Shown here piece by piece: positions 1 through 6,754 of a stretch of DNA of 6,780 nucleotides (its first letter is position 1; each line of letters starts with the position of its first letter). The notes below the pieces were generated by a model. It did not search any database and was not told the DNA's origin. It worked only from the letters and a program-made list of their open reading frames with translations. The stretch comes from Gammaproteobacteria bacterium (GTDB taxonomy: Bacteria > Pseudomonadota > Gammaproteobacteria > GRL18). Made by a program: the position numbers and the translations under genes. Where the stretch lies: NCBI GenBank assembly GCA_030632625.1, contig DAOVUK010000179.1:1-6780 (forward strand), read 5' to 3'.

Positions 1-729
1 ATTATTATTCTTGTCGCTGCTCTGTTTACTATTCAAAACCAAAACAAAAAAAGAAAGCAAAGAAAACAACATGCTTATACACCCTATCCAGTGAATGACA
101 ATGCCAGAACGCCACATTCTTTCCCATCAGAAGTCATGCATAACAATAATAACAAAATTGATACTGCAAGCTCATCATCACTGCAGGGCATTGATATAAT
201 TGATGAAAATGATAAAGAGGAAGAAAATGAAAACGATATGGACTTTTTTGAATATTTTGAGAAAAAAATAAATGCACCGGAAGCCTCTTCCAGTGCAGGC
301 AGCAATCAAAAACCGTTGCCGGCAGCAGCACCTGAAAGCAGAATTAAAGCTGAAAATAATGGCACACCTGAAATCACATTCGATCTGGATATTAGTACGG
401 ATGAAATTGAGGCCTATGAGAAGAGTATTAGCAAACCAGAAGCAAAACCTTCTGATGCCCTATTCAGTGAAATTGATACCTATCTGGCTTATGGTAATTA
501 CAATGAAGCTGAGAAACTCCTGATCAGTGAACTACAAAAAACACCGTCTGATAAAAACTTACATCTAAAATTGTTTGAAACCTATACCCTGTCAGACAAA
601 CGCTATGAATTTATCCAGCATGCTGAAAATAATGTCAATTTATTAAATATGGATATGGTGCTGCGTCATCGTATTGAAAATATTTTTGAAAATACCTGGG
701 ATGAATCATTAAATATAAACAAAGTGTAA
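1..729 (+). CDS. FimV-like membrane protein, C-terminal part (5' end outside window)
   Basis: Frame 1 is open from the first base, so this is the 3' part of a longer gene (242 codons seen). The GTG at 91 is internal and not a likely start. The first residues (IIILVAALFTIQ) look like the end of a membrane helix. A very basic stretch follows (KKRKQRKQ), which by the positive-inside rule puts the rest in the cytoplasm. A long polar and acidic linker (about residues 30-150) leads to a TPR-like helical pair at about residues 156-220, with the motif YLAYGNYNEAEKLL. This order (membrane helix, acidic linker, TPR with a YLAYGxYxxAExLL motif) is typical of FimV/TspA proteins, which organise the cell pole and type IV pilus or twitching functions. 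The short conserved FimV C-terminal domain is not evident after the TPR. The LysM and periplasmic part would lie upstream. Another TPR membrane protein remains possible. Confidence 0.6.
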   Translation: MIILVAALFTIQNQNKKRKQRKQHAYTPYPVNDNARTPHSFPSEVMHNNNNKIDTASSSSLQGIDIIDENDKEEENENDMDFFEYFEKKINAPEASSSAGSNQKPLPAAAPESRIKAENNGTPEITFDLDISTDEIEAYEKSISKPEAKPSDALFSEIDTYLAYGNYNEAEKLLISELQKTPSDKNLHLKLFETYTLSDKRYEFIQHAENNVNLLNMDMVLRHRIENIFENTWDESLNINKV

Positions 730-2175
730 CTAATCCATTTTTAATTTACGGTAAAGTGTTCTCTCACTAATACCAAGCTTCTTAGCCAGGGCAACATTAT
801 CGCCTTTAAAATGCTGCTGTAACCAGAGCAGATATTCATTTTCATGCTGTTCAAGGGTGATCAGTTTATCCATGATTTCCTCATTTTCCCCTGGTTCCAG
901 GTCTGCTTCCAACCCTGACTTTAGTCTCAAGTTATCAAACATGCTCTGTTCTGTCTCTTTTTTCTGCTCATGATTGAATACCCCCTCAGGCAAATGTTCA
1001 ATTTTAATCACATTTGAATCCGTCATAACACGTCCAAGCTCAAGAAAATTTCTCAGTTGACGGATATTACCCGGAAATGAATATTGTTTAAATAAATCTA
1101 ACACTGCCTCAGAAACCTGCATTTTTTTGTGACCGGTAATACGCTCCAAAATAGTATCAATCAATAGTGGAATATCCTCCCGGCGTTCTCTTAATGCCGG
1201 CAGTTTTATTGGAAAAGTACTAATTCGATAATAAAGATCTTCTCGAAAATCACCTTGATTGACCATCTCCTGCAAATTTTTATGAGTAGCACAAATAAGG
1301 CGAAAATCAGCATTCAATTGTTCAATCCCTCCTACTCTGCGAAAAGTTCTCGTTTCAATCAGACGCAGGAGTTTAACCTGTAAACTCATAGGCACATCAC
1401 CAATTTCATCCAGGAATAGTGTGCCGCCCCCAGCGTCTTCAACCAGCCCTTTCTTTTTATTTACCGCTCCGGTAAAAGCACCTTTTTCATGTCCAAACAG
1501 CTCACTTTCAAATAAGGATTCAGAAAGCCCTGAACATTCAACCGTTACACAAGCCATTGATTTGCGTGAACTTGCCTGGTGAATTGCATGTGCAACTAAT
1601 TCTTTACCGCTACCCGAATCACCCTGCAGCAATACAGAAATATCATATTCTGCAACACGGCTAATCAATTCCAGTAATTTATTAAATGCAGGTGATTTAC
1701 CCACCATTCCCTGCTGGGCAGATGTTGGACTGGCATGTTTGATGGTTTTCATCACTTCAAGGAAATATAAACTATCATCGTCATCACGAATAGGATAAAG
1801 AGAGATATCAACATGTTCCTCACCATAGCGCGTATGGTGTACATGCAGCACTCTCTGATTACTTTTTGTGGATTTTGCCAATTGCAGCGGACAGGACTCA
1901 CCTTCCAGATCACAGCTATGGGAATAATTATGAGAAACGACATAACAGTGTGGTTTACCTGTTAAGTGCAGTCCATCTAAAAAAGTCTGACTTGCTGACT
2001 TATCAGCGGCAGCAATACCTGACGAGTCCGGCTCATAAGCATTAATATCGAGATTATATAATTCCAGGTAGGCAGAATTAGCACGGATAATTTCATATTC
2101 ATCTGAAATTATTACGGCAGGTTCTTTATAGGAATCAATAATATCCTGCAAGTTCAAAACGGGGGTACTTTTCAT
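730..2175 (-). CDS. fisR: FisR-like sigma54-dependent activator with PAS sensor (PAS-AAA+-Fis HTH)
   Basis: A 481-aa cytoplasmic enhancer-binding protein that would activate RNA polymerase carrying sigma54. Residues about 10-145 form a PAS-type sensor. The AAA+ domain (about 157-395) has Walker A GDSGSGKE (185-192), the sigma54-contacting loop GAFTGA (232-237), Walker B GGTLFLDE (250-257) and the arginine-finger region FREDLYYR (310-317). A Fis-type helix-turn-helix ends the protein (about 459-479, ALAKKLGISERTLYRKLK). All motifs are intact, so it should be an active ATPase. The sensor holds Cys77, Cys88 and Cys95. The 11- and 7-residue spacing equals that I recall for Cys53/64/71 of Cupriavidus FisR, which senses sulfane sulfur and activates sulfide-oxidation genes. 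Divergence from sqr supports the same role. The start at 2175 leaves a complete PAS domain, but its ribosome site is weak (AAGG about 13 bases upstream). The symbol rests on the triad and the context, not on a database match. Confidence 0.85.
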   Translation of the reverse strand: MKSTPVLNLQDIIDSYKEPAVIISDEYEIIRANSAYLELYNLDINAYEPDSSGIAAADKSASQTFLDGLHLTGKPHCYVVSHNYSHSCDLEGESCPLQLAKSTKSNQRVLHVHHTRYGEEHVDISLYPIRDDDDSLYFLEVMKTIKHASPTSAQQGMVGKSPAFNKLLELISRVAEYDISVLLQGDSGSGKELVAHAIHQASSRKSMACVTVECSGLSESLFESELFGHEKGAFTGAVNKKKGLVEDAGGGTLFLDEIGDVPMSLQVKLLRLIETRTFRRVGGIEQLNADFRLICATHKNLQEMVNQGDFREDLYYRISTFPIKLPALRERREDIPLLIDTILERITGHKKMQVSEAVLDLFKQYSFPGNIRQLRNFLELGRVMTDSNVIKIEHLPEGVFNHEQKKETEQSMFDNLRLKSGLEADLEPGENEEIMDKLITLEQHENEYLLWLQQHFKGDNVALAKKLGISERTLYRKLKMD

Positions 2176-2235
2176 AATAAATCACAGGCCTTTTGCCAAA
2201 GAAATTGATAAATCTTATGCATTTGCTTATATATG

Positions 2236-2265
2236 TATATACTTATGTATTTAAGAAAGACTCAA
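2236..2265 (-). promoter_or_regulatory. Candidate sigma70-type promoter of the fisR-like gene
   Basis: Read on the minus strand, TTGAGT (complement of 2260-2265) and TATATA (complement of 2236-2241) are 18 bases apart. That gives a start of transcription about 55 bases before the ATG at 2175. The region is so AT-rich that such matches arise easily by chance, so this is only a candidate. Confidence 0.3.
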
Positions 2266-2340
2266 TCATCTAAATCAGAAAAAGACAATATACCCAAAAA
2301 AATCACAGCAGCCAAATAAAATTGATTTAAGCTGTAAAAA

Positions 2341-2400
2341 AATAACTTTACTTTTATTTGAAAAAAGTTATTATTAAGAAAAAAAAATAAAGTTATAACT
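2341..2400. promoter_or_regulatory. Possible activator-binding site: repeated AAAGTTAT motifs in the fisR-sqr divergent region
   Basis: AATAACTTT at 2341-2349 and AAAGTTATT at 2364-2372 are perfect 9-bp inverted arms around a 14-base loop. A third copy, AAAGTTATA at 2389-2397, lies 25 bases after the second and overlaps a perfect 10-bp palindrome, AGTTATAACT, at 2391-2400. The cluster lies between the divergent activator and sqr genes. It ends 72 bases before the TGGCAC half-site at 2473, a usual distance for sigma54 enhancer sites. Binding by the neighbouring activator is inference, and the AT-rich background weakens the case. Confidence 0.35.
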
Positions 2401-2472
2401 CAGACAAAGCAATTAAATAAATTCATTTGTTGTATTTTCAGCTTCATCCGGTTAAAAAAAGTCATTAAAAAA

Positions 2473-2478
2473 TGGCAC
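2473..2478 (+). promoter_or_regulatory. Sigma54 -24 half-site (TGGCAC) upstream of sqr, -12 element missing
   Basis: TGGCAC matches the -24 element exactly and has the only GG on the plus strand between 2452 and the sqr ribosome site. At the correct spacing, however, the -12 element reads AAAA (2484-2487) instead of TTGC, so the nearly invariant GC is missing. Transcription from here would also leave an unusually long leader of roughly 260 bases before sqr. It is listed because the adjacent gene encodes a sigma54 activator. Confidence 0.2.
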
Positions 2479-2627
2479 TATAAAAAATAATAATAAGCTC
2501 CGTATGAATCATTAATGAGTCTATTTATATAAACTTATTTTCTATCATCAGATAAATTGAATCTGTATCATACTATAAGTTGATTAGAACATTCCTGCCA
2601 AATTTTTATTTCATATTTTCTTTCGTT

Positions 2628-2658
2628 TTGAAATTAAGATGCTATTTTTACATATAAA
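2628..2658 (+). promoter_or_regulatory. Candidate sigma70-type promoter of sqr
   Basis: TTGAAA (2628-2633) is followed after 17 bases by CATATA (2651-2656), or after 19 bases by TATAAA (2653-2658). This would place transcription start near 2664, about 90 bases before the sqr ATG. The match is moderate and the background is very AT-rich. If real, it would give sqr a promoter independent of sigma54. Confidence 0.3.
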
Positions 2659-2741
2659 GTCATTAAGCAGCTTTATGTTTTCTACAATGAATTGAAAATA
2701 AAAAATTTCAACAATAACAATTTTATTTTTATTAAATTATC

Positions 2742-2746
2742 AGGAG
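2742..2746 (+). promoter_or_regulatory. Ribosome binding site of sqr
   Basis: AGGAG lies 10 bases before the ATG at 2757. It fixes the sqr start, which also matches the N-terminus (MAHVVI) that I recall for the Acidithiobacillus enzyme. It is the only strong Shine-Dalgarno sequence seen before a gene in this window. Confidence 0.85.
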
Positions 2747-2756
2747 ATAATATTCT

Positions 2757-4025
2757 ATGGCTCACGTCGTCATTATTGGTGCTGGAACAGGAGGAATGCC
2801 TTGCGCATATGAAATGCGTGATGCATTGGATAAAGAGCACCTCGTTACAATGGTCAGTGAAAATGAAACATTTGACTTTACACCATCAAACCCCTGGGTC
2901 GCTGTCGGCTGGCGTCAAAGAAAAGATATCAGTTTTAAGTCAAGACCCTATCTTGAAAAGCGTGGAATAAACTTTGTTGCTCATCGGGTTGACAAAATTG
3001 ACCCCGAAAATAATGAACTTACCCTGAATAATGATGAAAAAATCAACTATGATTATCTGGTTATTGCAACGGGTCCCAGATTAGCATTTGAAGAAGTTGA
3101 AGGTTCCGGACCTGAAGCCAATTCTCAGTCCATTTGTTCTTTGCCTCATGCTGAAACTTCCTATGACGATTTTGAAGCATTAGCAGCTGATCCAGGCCCT
3201 GTTATTGTTGGCGCCATGCCTTTTGCCAGTTGTTTTGGCCCTGCATATGAGTATGCTTTTATCTTAAACAGAGAATTACAAAAGCGTAAACTGCGTGATA
3301 AAGTACCTATGACCTATATCACCTCAGAGCCTTATATTGGTCACCTGGGCCTGGGAGGTGTCGGTGACTCTCAGGGTATGCTTGAATCAGAACTGCGTCA
3401 GCATTCAATTAAATGGATTTGCAATGCAAAAACAACAAAAATTGAAGCTGGGAAAATGTTTGTTGATGAATTAAATGAAGATGGCAGTATTAAGATGCAG
3501 CATGAATTACCGTTCAAACACGGCATGATGCTGCCTGCCTTTAAAGGTGTTGATGCAGTTGCCAGTGTCGAAGGACTTTGTAATCCTCGCGGTTTCGTTA
3601 TTGTTGACAAACAGCAGCGTAGTCCGAAATACAGAAATATTTTCTCAGCAGGTGTTTGTATTGCTATCCCCCCTGTTGAAGCAACTCCTGTCCCGACAGG
3701 TGCTCCCAAAACCGGCTATATGATTGAATCAATGGTCACTGCTATTGTGCAAAATATTGCTGATGAATTAGCCGATGTTGTACCCACTCATGAAGCAACC
3801 TGGAATGCAATCTGTCTTGCCGATATGGGTAATACCGGTGCTGCTTTTGTTGCAATCCCGCAAATTCCACCCAGAAATCTGGCCTGGTTTAAGAAAGGTA
3901 AATGGGTACATTTAGCCAAGATTGGTTTTGAGAAGTACTTTATTCGAAAAATGAAGTCCGGCTCCAGTGAACCGATTTATGAGAAGTATTTATTGAAAGC
4001 ACTGGGTATTAATCGCCTGAAATAA
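2757..4025 (+). CDS. sqr: Sulfide:quinone oxidoreductase (Acidithiobacillus-type)
   Basis: A 422-aa flavoprotein that oxidises sulfide to sulfane sulfur or polysulfide and passes two electrons to membrane quinone. The Rossmann FAD loop GAGTGG (residues 8-13) opens the protein. The NPWVAVGW stretch (45-52), the second nucleotide-fold strand YDYLVIATGP (98-107) and the late FAD segment PVPTGAPKTGYMIE (311-324) follow. The three cysteines of active SQRs are present at Cys127 (QSICS), Cys159 (FASCFGPAYEY) and Cys353 (NAICLADMG). From memory these align with Cys128/160/356 of the A. ferrooxidans enzyme, and the overall similarity looks high. His131 and His196 also match. The aromatic and basic tail (about 376-420) fits the amphipathic helices that anchor SQR to the membrane. 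No signal peptide or transmembrane helix is seen. The gene stands alone, divergent from the FisR-like activator, which is its likely regulator. An extra cysteine, Cys16, sits beside the FAD loop. Confidence 0.95.
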   Translation: MAHVVIIGAGTGGMPCAYEMRDALDKEHLVTMVSENETFDFTPSNPWVAVGWRQRKDISFKSRPYLEKRGINFVAHRVDKIDPENNELTLNNDEKINYDYLVIATGPRLAFEEVEGSGPEANSQSICSLPHAETSYDDFEALAADPGPVIVGAMPFASCFGPAYEYAFILNRELQKRKLRDKVPMTYITSEPYIGHLGLGGVGDSQGMLESELRQHSIKWICNAKTTKIEAGKMFVDELNEDGSIKMQHELPFKHGMMLPAFKGVDAVASVEGLCNPRGFVIVDKQQRSPKYRNIFSAGVCIAIPPVEATPVPTGAPKTGYMIESMVTAIVQNIADELADVVPTHEATWNAICLADMGNTGAAFVAIPQIPPRNLAWFKKGKWVHLAKIGFEKYFIRKMKSGSSEPIYEKYLLKALGINRLK

Positions 4026-4035
4026 ACTGCCTCCT

Positions 4036-4114
4036 GTAGAGACGTTGCATGCAACGTCTCATTGCATGCAACGTCTCATTGCATGCAACGTCTCATTGCA
4101 TGCAGCGTCTCTAC
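4036..4114. repeat. 79-bp palindromic tandem-repeat element between convergent genes
   Basis: Four copies of TTGCATGCAACGTCTC run with a 17-base period (4045-4060, 4062-4077, 4079-4094, 4096-4111). The last has one A-to-G change at 4105. The ends are perfect 9-bp inverted repeats, GTAGAGACG (4036-4044) and CGTCTCTAC (4106-4114). Positions 4039-4060 are by themselves a perfect 22-bp palindrome, and each unit contains TTGCATGCAA. From memory, a single-unit form (GTAGAGACG, TTGCATGCAA core, CGTCTCTAC) is a dispersed palindrome in cyanobacteria and other bacteria. This copy looks like that form expanded internally. It sits 10 bases after the sqr stop and 6 bases before the relA stop, so its hairpins could end transcription from both sides. 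There is no T-tract, so it is not a classical intrinsic terminator. Confidence 0.9.
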
Positions 4115-4120
4115 TGCCTA

Positions 4121-6343
4121 TCAATCACTGATCCGGTAAACTTCAATAACATTAGGCAGCTGGGTAATTCGATTCAGAGCACGACTCAGTTGGGCAATAC
4201 CTGCGATTTCCAGAGACAGCCTCATTCTTGCAGAATAATCGGCTTTATTAGTAGAAGTATTAACGCCTAAAACATTAATTTCCAGATTGGCCAGAATTGA
4301 GGTAATATCTCTTAACAAGCCCTGCCTGTCCATAGCAATTAATTCAATCAGAACGGTATAACATTGGTTAATCTCATGATTCCATTCAACTTCTGTTAAT
4401 CGCTCGCTATTTTCTTCCAATGCATGCTGAACATTGTGACAATCACTGCGATGAATCGTAATGCCGCGATTCTTGGTGATAAAGCCAATGATTTCATCAC
4501 CCGGCACAGGTTTACAACATTGTGCAATCTGGGTAAGAATATTATCAACACCATAAATTGTGACATCACCTGAGCCTTGCGGCAATAGTTCTATGGTTTG
4601 CTGAACAGGTTCTTCCTGAACTTGACTATCCTTCTCACCATGACCACCCAAATCCTGAATGGATGTCGCTATTTGACCGGTAGTGAGTTCTCCCCGGCCA
4701 ATTTCTGCAAATAAATGCTCGGTATCATCAAAATTGAAGTGTTGAGCCAGCTTAGCATGAGAAATATTAGAAATACCTAAGCGATGCAGTTCTTTTTCAA
4801 GAATCTCACGACCTGCCAATAAATTCTGATCATAATTCTGCTGTTTAAACCAGTGCCTAACCTTCGCTCTGGCTCTGGAAGTTTTCAGGTAGCCTAACTG
4901 CGGATTCAGCCAGTCACGACTGGGAGAACCATTTTTAGTGGTAAGAATTCGAACCTGTTCACCACTTTTTAACTCATAGGTGAGGGGCACCATTTTGCCA
5001 TTCACCTTGGCTCCGCGACAACAGGCACCCACTTCAGTATGCACATAAAAAGCAAAGTCCAGAGGTGTTGCCCCTTGCGGCATATCAATGATTTCACCTT
5101 CAGGTGTCATCACGTAAACACGATCCTGAAAAACTTCAGATTTGAAGCGATCAATAAAATCACCGGCATCTTTTTCTTCGTCTTTCCATTCCAGCAGCTG
5201 CCTTAACCAGGCAATTTTCTGTTCGTAATGGTCACTTTGCTTACCACCCTCTTTATAGCGCCAGTGCGCAGCCACCCCATATTCTGCATGTTTATGCATA
5301 TCATAGGTACGGATCTGAATTTCCAGCGTTTTACCCTGAGGACCGATAACTGCCGTATGAATGGACTGGTAATTATTTTCTTTAGGTGTGGCAATATAGT
5401 CATCAAATTCATAAGGAATATGCCGCCAGATGGTATGCACCACACCAAGAGCATGATAACAATCTTTGAGTTGATCAACATGAATTCTAACAGCACGTAA
5501 ATCATACAGCTGATGAAAGCCCAGGCTTTTTCGCTGCATTTTTTTCCAGATACTATAAATATGTTTGGAACGTCCTGTTACTTCACCTTCAATATGATTC
5601 TCAGCCAGATTATTCTGGATAATATTAACCACTTCATTAATATATTTGTCTCGATCAACTTTTCGCTCTGCCAGATATCTTGCTATTTTTTTATAATTAT
5701 CTTCATCGAGAAAACGAAAAGCCAGATCTTCCAGTTCCCATTTCAGCTGCCAGATACCAAGACGATTGGCCAGAGGTGCATAAATTTCTGATGTTTCACT
5801 GGCTATAATTTTTTGTTTTCTGGGCGATAGCGAATCCAGAGTGCGCATATTGTGCAGACGATCAGCCAGCTTGATCATCACGACCCGCACATCTTCAGCC
5901 ATAGCCAGCAATAACTTGCGTAAATTTTCGGCTTTTAAGCCTTCTTTTTTGATTGCCCCTTTAAGATCAGGCTTTAAATTAGCAAAAGCCTTCATTTTGG
6001 TGACACTATCGACCAGTGCAGCAACCTCATGACCGAATTTTTTCTCCAGCTGAGCCAGTGTGACATCGGTGTCTTCTACTACGTCATGCAGCAAAGCAGC
6101 CATTAAAGAAGGCGTATCCAGATTAAGGGAGAGTAAAATTTCTGCCACTGAAATGACATGAAACACATAAGGTTCACCGGATGCTCTTATCTGACCTTCA
6201 TGTGCTTTATCGGCAAATTTAAATGCCTCATACAAGGCAGCCAGAACAACATGAGCATGACCATTGTTTATCTGGCCCGCCTGAGCGTTAAAGCGCTCCA
6301 GCGGCGTATCATGAACATCTGTAATTGCTTCTACATAAACCAT
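4121..6343 (-). CDS. relA: RelA/SpoT-family (p)ppGpp synthetase, RelA type with intact HD hydrolase site
   Basis: A 740-aa long RSH protein of the stringent response, cytoplasmic and ribosome-associated. It makes (p)ppGpp from ATP and GTP/GDP during amino-acid starvation. Domains in order: HD hydrolase (about 30-185), synthetase (about 235-365), TGS (about 405-467), a helical region, a Cys/His zinc-finger-like module (Cys609, Cys610, His631, Cys635) and ACT (about 660-740). The synthetase has GRSKHIYSIW (257-266), YDLRAVRI (280-287) and EIQIRT (341-346). It carries EFDD (312-315), the signature of RelA rather than the RxKD of SpoT/Rel. Unlike E. coli RelA, the hydrolase residues are all present: His62, His86-Asp87, Glu90-Asp91 and Asp161 in ADRLHNMRT. 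The enzyme may therefore both make and degrade the alarmone. The start at 6343 gives a RelA-like N-terminus (MVYVE), but no clear ribosome site precedes it. The symbol follows the EFDD motif; spoT or rel is possible. Confidence 0.93.
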   Translation of the reverse strand: MVYVEAITDVHDTPLERFNAQAGQINNGHAHVVLAALYEAFKFADKAHEGQIRASGEPYVFHVISVAEILLSLNLDTPSLMAALLHDVVEDTDVTLAQLEKKFGHEVAALVDSVTKMKAFANLKPDLKGAIKKEGLKAENLRKLLLAMAEDVRVVMIKLADRLHNMRTLDSLSPRKQKIIASETSEIYAPLANRLGIWQLKWELEDLAFRFLDEDNYKKIARYLAERKVDRDKYINEVVNIIQNNLAENHIEGEVTGRSKHIYSIWKKMQRKSLGFHQLYDLRAVRIHVDQLKDCYHALGVVHTIWRHIPYEFDDYIATPKENNYQSIHTAVIGPQGKTLEIQIRTYDMHKHAEYGVAAHWRYKEGGKQSDHYEQKIAWLRQLLEWKDEEKDAGDFIDRFKSEVFQDRVYVMTPEGEIIDMPQGATPLDFAFYVHTEVGACCRGAKVNGKMVPLTYELKSGEQVRILTTKNGSPSRDWLNPQLGYLKTSRARAKVRHWFKQQNYDQNLLAGREILEKELHRLGISNISHAKLAQHFNFDDTEHLFAEIGRGELTTGQIATSIQDLGGHGEKDSQVQEEPVQQTIELLPQGSGDVTIYGVDNILTQIAQCCKPVPGDEIIGFITKNRGITIHRSDCHNVQHALEENSERLTEVEWNHEINQCYTVLIELIAMDRQGLLRDITSILANLEINVLGVNTSTNKADYSARMRLSLEIAGIAQLSRALNRITQLPNVIEVYRISD

Positions 6344-6523
6344 TTTCTATTCATACTTAGTCGGTATTATAAAAAAATGAATCAAACAGATAGTCACGAC
6401 TGGCAAATCGTTTTATCAAGCTTGAACCTGGAAAATCAGTTAAACGATTAAAATATCTATATATATTATTATGATAAACAATATATCTATAAAATCCATT
6501 AATATTTAATTAATTTTTCTAAA
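6344..6523. other. AT-rich spacer between relA and the small membrane-protein gene
   Basis: These 180 bases must hold either the relA promoter or a transcript running through from the upstream gene. No promoter match stands out, because most of 6450-6520 is A and T. An 8-bp inverted pair, AATCGTTT (6406-6413) and AAACGATT (6442-6449), is separated by 28 bases and is too weak to call a terminator. No tRNA or other known RNA is recognisable. Confidence 0.5.
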
Positions 6524-6754
6524 CTATGAACGTGTTTTATATTTAAAAAATAATATCGATTTTATAATTAACAGAACGATTGGCGTACTATGTAACAATA
6601 AATCGAAAATATCTAAGGGTTTTATTAAAGTTCCCGACATCAGCATATTAATTTTTTCCAGCAAGTGAGGTTGTGCGCCTATGGGGGCTGTTCCCAAGAG
6701 TAAGGCCAGTATAATTAATACCGGAAAGGAAAATTTATCCAGGAGGTTCTTCAT
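6524..6754 (-). CDS. Small membrane protein with two predicted helices
   Basis: A complete 76-aa protein: an in-frame TAG lies 18 bases before the ATG, with no other start between. Residues about 9-27 form a hydrophobic helix and about 53-70 a second one. Between them is a conserved-looking polar stretch, QPHLLEKINMLMSGTLIKP (28-46), followed by LDIFDLLLH (47-55). I recall short proteins of this pattern (AP..PEPHL.EK..ML..G.L..P.DIFDL..H) in many gammaproteobacteria. They are often auto-labelled 'RND transporter', although they are far too small to be an RND pump. The function is unknown. It lies 180 bases upstream of relA on the same strand and could share its transcript. No good ribosome site is visible. 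Confidence 0.75.
   Translation of the reverse strand: MKNLLDKFSFPVLIILALLLGTAPIGAQPHLLEKINMLMSGTLIKPLDIFDLLLHSTPIVLLIIKSILFFKYKTRS

Noticed and set aside
91..729. Separate gene starting at GTG 91
   Set aside because: The frame is open from base 1 and encodes a membrane-helix end and a basic stop-transfer stretch that fit the downstream protein. No ribosome site precedes 91.
2183..2198. Sigma54-like site on the minus strand just before the activator gene
   Set aside because: TGGCA and a later TG match, but the -12 pair is GT instead of GC. It would lie almost on the start codon, leaving only a few bases of leader.
2458..2666. Direct repeat AAAGTCATTAA at 2458-2468 and 2656-2666
   Set aside because: Eleven AT-rich bases repeated once at a distance of 198 bases in this composition can arise by chance. 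There is no symmetry or third copy to support an operator.
2692..2970. Plus-strand ORF overlapping the start of sqr in another frame
   Set aside because: It is a frame-shadow of sqr with no ribosome site, and its protein shows no recognisable domain.
4036..4114. CRISPR array
   Set aside because: The 17-base units are directly contiguous with no unique spacers, and the units themselves are palindromic.
4049..4270. Plus-strand ORF of 73 codons starting in the repeat element
   Set aside because: It starts inside the repeats and then runs antisense to the end of relA. The repeat period of 17 is not a multiple of three, and there is no ribosome site.
6377..6451. 24-codon plus-strand ORF (MNQTDSHDWQ...) upstream of relA
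   Set aside because: It has no Shine-Dalgarno sequence before the ATG and no recognisable similarity. It is just the tail of a longer frame antisense to relA.
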